A stretch of 64,000 nt of DNA, taken from the NCBI RefSeq assembly GCF_017316305.2, contig NZ_CP147250.1, positions 2,665,001 to 2,729,000 on the forward strand, given 5' to 3'. The notes under the pieces are model-generated. The model was not told where the DNA came from and did no database searches. It saw only the letters and a list, made by a program, of their open reading frames with translations. Source of the stretch: Enterococcus sp. DIV1094 (GTDB lineage: Bacteria > Bacillota > Bacilli > Lactobacillales > Enterococcaceae). Numbering within the stretch: position 1 is the first letter of the stretch; every line of letters starts with the position of its first letter. Below are positions 59,815 through 64,000 of this stretch, in pieces. The position numbers were made by a program, and so were the translations under genes.

Positions 59815-60516
59815 TTGAAGAAGAATATGGATGTTGAATGGGGTTATTCTGGTGAAAGAGGACCGGAACATTGGGCAGGATTATGTGATTGGTTTGCAAA
59901 AGGAGCCGAGTTTGAATTACAATCGCCCATTCCTCTGACAACATGTGAAGAGAGCAGTAATACGAAAGAGACGCTTTCTTTTCACTATCAGAAACAACGA
60001 TTCACGGATAAGGAGTTCAAGAATACGATCCATCTTGTGCCATATGATCAAATCAGTTATGTCCTTTTCAATGAAGAAACATACTATTTGACCGACATCC
60101 ATTTTCATATGCCATCAGAACATATCATCAATGGAAAACAAGAAGATATCGAATTTCATTTTGTACACACCAATGAACGACAAGAAAACTTAGTCGTTGG
60201 TGTCATGTATCATTTAACAAAAGAAGAAGGCTGGTTATACGACCGCCAGAATGGTGATGAGTGGGATCTTGATGCACATGAGCATTGGACAGATGCATCT
60301 GTCTTTTTCCCTGAACAAAAGAGTCATTATCACTATGTTGGTTCCTTAACAACACCACCAACAAGTGGTCCGATCCAATGGTTCGTCATGGACCAAGTTG
60401 GTCGATTGAATCGAGATTTCTTGATTCCGTTCAAAGGACAATACGCACAACCCAATAATCGTCCGTTACAACCAGTGAAGAATCGAAAAATTTATTATTA
60501 CAAGGGGACGAAATGA
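59815..60516 (+). CDS. Alpha-class carbonic anhydrase, apparently without signal peptide
   Basis: A 233-aa alpha-carbonic anhydrase that interconverts CO2 and bicarbonate. The zinc ligands are His96 and His98 (HFHMPSEH) and His115 (EFHFVHT); WGYSGERGPEHW near the start and SLTTPPTSGPIQWFVM are the other hallmarks. Most bacterial alpha enzymes are exported, but here the protein starts with KKNMDVEWGYSG and has no hydrophobic leader, so it should be cytoplasmic. The start is TTG at 59815, 8 nt after AGGAGG; the ATG at 59827 is the alternative, and neither gives a signal peptide. Its stop overlaps the LysR gene by 4 nt. Confidence 0.92.
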   Translation: MKKNMDVEWGYSGERGPEHWAGLCDWFAKGAEFELQSPIPLTTCEESSNTKETLSFHYQKQRFTDKEFKNTIHLVPYDQISYVLFNEETYYLTDIHFHMPSEHIINGKQEDIEFHFVHTNERQENLVVGVMYHLTKEEGWLYDRQNGDEWDLDAHEHWTDASVFFPEQKSHYHYVGSLTTPPTSGPIQWFVMDQVGRLNRDFLIPFKGQYAQPNNRPLQPVKNRKIYYYKGTK

Positions 60517-61415
60517 ATATCCAACAATTGAAATATGTCACTGCAGTAGCGAATAACGGAAGCTTTCGAAAAGCGGCGAAAAAGTTATTTGTTTCTCAGC
60601 CGAGCCTTTCTGCAGCGATCAAAGAATTGGAAAATGAGTTGAGTATCAATTTATTTACCCGCACGAATCGAGGAGCCTATCTAACAGAAGAAGGACAGAT
60701 TTTTTTAAAGCGTGCGGAACGGATCTTAGTTCAATTAGATTCATTGGAGAATTATTATCAAAAAAGTGAAAAACGAGAGAGCTTTTCGATTGCTTCCCAG
60801 CACTATGATTTCTTAGGTCCGCTAACTGCACAACTGATCGAGACGTTCAAAGCAGAAGTCAAACAATTTCGTATCATGGAAACGACGACTGCAAACGTGA
60901 TCGAAGAGGTGCAACAACAACAAAGCGAATTAGGGATTTTATATATGAATGACCATAATCGCACAGGGATCAAGCGCTACTTAGAACAAGGAGAGTTGAT
61001 CGCTCAATCTCTAGGGACATTCAAAACACATATTTTTCTAAGACAGCGGCATCCACTCGCGCAACAAGAAGAAATAAATATTGAAGAACTCGCTGCTTTT
61101 CCGCAAGTTCGTTTTACTCAGGATGGTAATAATTTTCCTTATTTTTATGAAGACTTGATTGAGATCCCTGAACAAGAATCAGTGATTTATACAAGTGATC
61201 GAGGCACACTGATGAATATTGTGTTAGAGACAGACGCCTATGCCTCAGGATCGGGTATCGTAATTGGTGAAATCAAAGAATATTTACGATTGATCCCATT
61301 GGCGGATAGTCCGCTGAATGAGCTTTACGTGATTTATTCCGCAAAACAGCCGTTAAGTGAGATCGGCAAGAAGTTTATCGCAAGTATCCAACGAGTGATG
61401 GAGCAGAGGAAGTAA
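60513..61415 (+). CDS. LysR-family transcriptional regulator
   Basis: A 300-aa LTTR with an N-terminal winged HTH (MNIQQLKYVTAVANNGSFRKAAKKLFVSQPSLSAAIKELE region) and a C-terminal periplasmic-binding-like effector domain (from about residue 90). The ATG overlaps the carbonic anhydrase stop (ATGA), so the two are made together. That is unusual for LysR genes, which normally diverge from their targets. It may sense CO2 or bicarbonate status, or regulate the toxin gene 205 nt downstream; both are guesses from position. Confidence 0.92.
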   Translation: MNIQQLKYVTAVANNGSFRKAAKKLFVSQPSLSAAIKELENELSINLFTRTNRGAYLTEEGQIFLKRAERILVQLDSLENYYQKSEKRESFSIASQHYDFLGPLTAQLIETFKAEVKQFRIMETTTANVIEEVQQQQSELGILYMNDHNRTGIKRYLEQGELIAQSLGTFKTHIFLRQRHPLAQQEEINIEELAAFPQVRFTQDGNNFPYFYEDLIEIPEQESVIYTSDRGTLMNIVLETDAYASGSGIVIGEIKEYLRLIPLADSPLNELYVIYSAKQPLSEIGKKFIASIQRVMEQRK

Positions 61416-61565
61416 TATCCAATAGAAATGAACAAAAGGTAAGCTTGAATGCCAAATAATTGGTTTTCAGGCTTATTTTTACGCAGATCAATATGCAGAT
61501 AAAAAATTGTTGCAGTAAGGTACACAATGAGATGGATCAAAAGAAATGTTTCATACTAAAAGTAG

Positions 61566-61601
61566 CCAATCGTTTGAGGAATATATTCGCTCAACGATTG
61601 G
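61566..61601 (+). promoter_or_regulatory. Stem-loop directly before the toxin ribosome-binding site
   Basis: CCAATCGTTTGAG pairs with CTCAACGATTGG (12 bp, one bulge) around an 11-nt loop. It ends 7 nt before GGGGG (61609-61613), the ribosome-binding site of the pore-forming toxin gene. There is no U-tract on the plus strand, so it is not a terminator for this gene. It may stabilise the message or gate translation. Confidence 0.5.
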
Positions 61602-61620
61602 AAAAAAAGGGGGTAAGAAA

Positions 61621-62556
61621 ATGAAAAAAGTAACAAAGGTGATGTTGGGTGTCGTCGGAGCGGCGAGTTTAGGCTTATTTACAGGAGAACCGATGGTAGA
61701 AGCCGGTGAGTCGCTTCCGCCAATCGGAGAAGGATATCTAAAATCGGTCAACCAAAGCACGATCGATCGGATGAGTACCATTTCGTACGCTTTATCCTAT
61801 CAAATGTATCAATGGGGAGATATTGGTGTGAATGAAAGACTTACTGGGGATGAATACAATCCAAGAAATGTTTCTAGTCAAGCATATTCGGTAGGTGTCA
61901 ATAATGATATGGGCACTAGACAGCGTTCAAGAACTGTCAACACAAGTGTTTTCCATAATAGTACGAACCAAGATCAAACGTTTACGACACCTTCATATTC
62001 GGAAACGTATATCGACTCAACAACAACTTCGACTACACAGTCCGCTGGAGTAGCAACATCCACTAGCGCAGAGATCCGTGTACCCATGTTTGGTTCTGCA
62101 ACGATGGGTGTCGAACTGAATTACAACTTTAGTTCAACCACTTCACAGACGCGAGAAGTACAAAAAAATTGGACGGTTCCCGGTCAAGCAATCAATGTAA
62201 GGCCTGGTCATACTGTTGAAGTCAATTGGGTATTCTATACCGGAGAAGCAACAGGGACGGTCAATTTAGAGCAACAGATCCGAGCAGATATCCCATATAA
62301 AAAAGATGCTGCTGGACGTATCCATACATATGGCGTAGGGACGGTCGTCGGTGATCGCCAAGTACTCTCGGATAGCTATTGGAACCGTTACATCTCTGAA
62401 AGCCGTAATAACTGGAGACGAGTTGACGCCAATGTAACTGGTCGTAGAATGGGCGGAGGCACTTATCGTGTCGATTATGGTTCAGGGTTTGTTTTAGAAG
62501 CCTTCGACCGCACAACTGGAACAAAAGAAATCATTGCGACAGGCTATCAATTTTAA
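61621..62556 (+). CDS. Secreted ETX/MTX2-family beta-pore-forming toxin
   Basis: A 311-aa protein of the epsilon-toxin/mosquitocidal-toxin (aerolysin-like) family, which oligomerises on host cells and inserts a beta-barrel. Residues 1-28 form a signal peptide (KKVTKVMLGVVGAASLGLF, cleavage near VEA-GES). The family core is clear: NSTNQDQTFTTPSYSETY, a long alternating Ser/Thr stretch with TSAEIRVPMFGSATMGVELNYNFSSTTSQT that should form the insertion hairpin, then NWTVPGQAINVRPGHTVEVNWVFYTGEATGTV. The C-terminal 70 residues are variable beta strands. The ATG at 61621 follows GGGGG by 7 nt; an in-frame ATG at 61546 would bury the signal peptide. Host target unknown. A perfect terminator follows. 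Confidence 0.9.
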   Translation: MKKVTKVMLGVVGAASLGLFTGEPMVEAGESLPPIGEGYLKSVNQSTIDRMSTISYALSYQMYQWGDIGVNERLTGDEYNPRNVSSQAYSVGVNNDMGTRQRSRTVNTSVFHNSTNQDQTFTTPSYSETYIDSTTTSTTQSAGVATSTSAEIRVPMFGSATMGVELNYNFSSTTSQTREVQKNWTVPGQAINVRPGHTVEVNWVFYTGEATGTVNLEQQIRADIPYKKDAAGRIHTYGVGTVVGDRQVLSDSYWNRYISESRNNWRRVDANVTGRRMGGGTYRVDYGSGFVLEAFDRTTGTKEIIATGYQF

Positions 62557-62584
62557 TTCAAGCCATTTTTATCATCAAAAAATA

Positions 62585-62628
62585 AACCGATCGCCAAGAA
62601 GTAATCACTTCTTGGCGATCGGTTTTTT
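62585..62628. terminator. Bidirectional terminator between the toxin gene and rqcH
   Basis: A perfect 18-bp stem, AACCGATCGCCAAGAAGT with ACTTCTTGGCGATCGGTT, around a 4-nt loop and followed by T4; A-rich on the left. Confidence 0.92.
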
Positions 62629-62640
62629 AACGAAAAAAGA

Positions 62641-64000
62641 TTATTCCTTTTTCATTGCTTGGATTTTCTCTTCTTCTGGTGTTACAATGATCGTTTTTTG
62701 GTTTTCGTAAATCACATACCCAGGTTTTGCGCCATTCGGTTTACGGATATGTTTGACTTGCACTAGATCCACAGGTACTTGGGCTGAATGACGATATTTC
62801 GAATAGTAAGCAGCCAATTCAGCAGCTTCTGTGATGGTTTCATCAGAAGGTTGGTCACTTTTGATAATCACGTGAGAGCCTGGGATGTTTTGCGCATGAA
62901 GCCAGTGATCGGTTTTTCTAGCAGTCTTCATCGTCAATTGATCATTTTGTAGATTGTTTTTACCAACTAAGATCTCAGTGCCGTCAGAAGAAATGTAGCG
63001 GTCAGGTTGCGAAGGTTTTGCTTTCTTTTGCTTTTTACTTGTTTTCTTTTTCAAATAGCCTTCTGCTAACAGTTCTTCTTTGATCACTTCAATATCCATT
63101 GGTCCCGCAATCTCCAATTGTGAAAGAACCGATTCAAGGTAGTCGATCTCACTTTTTGCTTCTTCGATTTGCTTGCCAATCAATTTGACTGCATTTTTAA
63201 GCTTTTGGTAACGATGAAAGTATTTTTGAGCATTTTGATTCGGTGTCAATGCCGGATCAAGGGCAATACGGACAGGCTGGTTTTCTTCATAGTAGTTCGC
63301 CAAGGTCACTTCGGTCGCACCACGGGGTACTTGGGTCATGAATGTCGTCAATAACTCCCCATTTCGGCGAAACTCTTCCGCATTTTCAGAGTCAAGCAAT
63401 GTCTGTTCGCGTTTTTTCAACTTATTGCGATTGCGTTTCAATTCATTTTCGATTTTACGGATCAATTCGCCCCCTTGTTGTTTGGCACGATCTTTTTCCG
63501 CTTTCTCTTGATAAAACGCATCTAGCAATGCACTCAAAGTAGGGTACTCCTGCATAGAAGCAGCTTGTTTTGCAAACGATTGATAAGCAAACGGTGTGAA
63601 GTATTCTTTTGTACCTAATTCATAGTGTGTAGGTAGCGGTTGGTCAACAGCCGCAAAGAATTCTTCCCAGACAGCCATTTTTTCATTTGGGCGCTGGTTG
63701 ATCCGTTCGCTCAATTCCAATGCTGTGTCGTGACCCAGTCCTTGGAATACTTGCTGTATGGCTTTAGCATTTGGCTCGACTTTTGATAGACGTTCAAAAA
63801 CTTGCTCTTTTGTTGCTTGAAAAGGATTAAGCACAGCTTGTTCAGGTGGCGCCACGTATTCGACTCCAGGAAGTAAGGAACGGTACGTATTTTGTGAGCT
63901 GCCGATGTGTTTGATCGCATCTAAAATCTTTTGGGATTGTTGATTCACTAAGACGATGGTGCTATGGCGACCCATCAACTCAACGATCAAGACGATATTT
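62641..64000 (-). CDS. rqcH: Rqc2-homologue RqcH (NFACT protein), 5' end missing
   Basis: The ribosome quality-control factor that recruits tRNA-Ala to stalled 50S subunits and adds C-terminal alanine tails; older names are FbpA or fibronectin-binding protein. The gene runs off the right edge; the frame is open to 64000, so the first part of the NFACT-N domain is missing. Present are the end of NFACT-N (VELMGRHSTIVLVN), a helix-hairpin-helix region, a long coiled coil (ELKRNRNKLKKREQTLLD), and the NFACT-R domain (TEILVGKNNLQNDQLTMKTARKTDHWLHAQNIPGSHVII). It is 453 codons within the window; complete homologues are about 560-570 aa. Confidence 0.95.
   Translation of the reverse strand, partial: NIVLIVELMGRHSTIVLVNQQSQKILDAIKHIGSSQNTYRSLLPGVEYVAPPEQAVLNPFQATKEQVFERLSKVEPNAKAIQQVFQGLGHDTALELSERINQRPNEKMAVWEEFFAAVDQPLPTHYELGTKEYFTPFAYQSFAKQAASMQEYPTLSALLDAFYQEKAEKDRAKQQGGELIRKIENELKRNRNKLKKREQTLLDSENAEEFRRNGELLTTFMTQVPRGATEVTLANYYEENQPVRIALDPALTPNQNAQKYFHRYQKLKNAVKLIGKQIEEAKSEIDYLESVLSQLEIAGPMDIEVIKEELLAEGYLKKKTSKKQKKAKPSQPDRYISSDGTEILVGKNNLQNDQLTMKTARKTDHWLHAQNIPGSHVIIKSDQPSDETITEAAELAAYYSKYRHSAQVPVDLVQVKHIRKPNGAKPGYVIYENQKTIIVTPEEEKIQAMKKE

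Overview
The window is a low-GC Firmicutes chromosome segment, very probably Enterococcus. EbsA, the recU-ponA pair, gpsB-rnpB-rlmL, a T-box-controlled alaS, and a PyrR-attenuated pyrRPB-pyrC-carAB-pyrKDFE operon are arranged as in enterococci. The E. faecium/E. mundtii/E. hirae branch is my guess from gene content, not something the sequence proves.

Layout. 1-5.7 kb: a partial coiled-coil protein, then a four-gene cell-surface locus (BspA/MucBP-like adhesin, membrane-anchored protein, WxL-like secreted protein, short LPETG protein). 5.8-14.5 kb: core genes (ponA, recU, ypsA, gpsB, rnpB RNA, rlmL, an ASCH protein, M32 carboxypeptidase, HD hydrolase). 14.6-17.2 kb: a secreted M60 (enhancin-type) metalloprotease with three FN3 and two chitin-binding-like modules; one in-frame TAA cuts its signal peptide from the rest. 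17.3-29 kb: membrane proteins, cshB, a GNAT protein, T-box and alaS, an ECF S component, a CDF transporter, RNase HI-like protein, ebsA, csp and fhs. 29.2-43.7 kb: two tandem, paralogous giant genes (2413 and 2374 aa) with a toxin-like layout, followed by a strong terminator. 43.9-47.1 kb: an XRE regulator with a DUF6773-like membrane partner, a small membrane protein, a HEPN-like/CBS protein, lspA and an RluD-type synthase. 47.1-58.9 kb: the complete pyrimidine operon. 59-64 kb: an HD hydrolase, an alpha-carbonic anhydrase with an overlapping LysR regulator, a secreted ETX/MTX2-type beta-pore-forming toxin, and rqcH running off the right edge.

Most striking content. The giant gene pair is the best candidate for an undescribed system. 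Each protein has a short hydrophobic N-terminal segment, four degenerate helical repeats of about 85 aa, a hydrophobic mid-protein segment (IPFYDC...) like the putative translocation segments of large bacterial toxins, beta-rich modules, and a C-terminal HExxH site whose first histidine is residue 2139 in both, with a conserved DAE about 83 residues later. An ETX/MTX2 toxin and an enhancin-like, chitin-binding protease lie in the same 64 kb, so the strain looks equipped against an animal, possibly insect, host. This ecological reading is inference.
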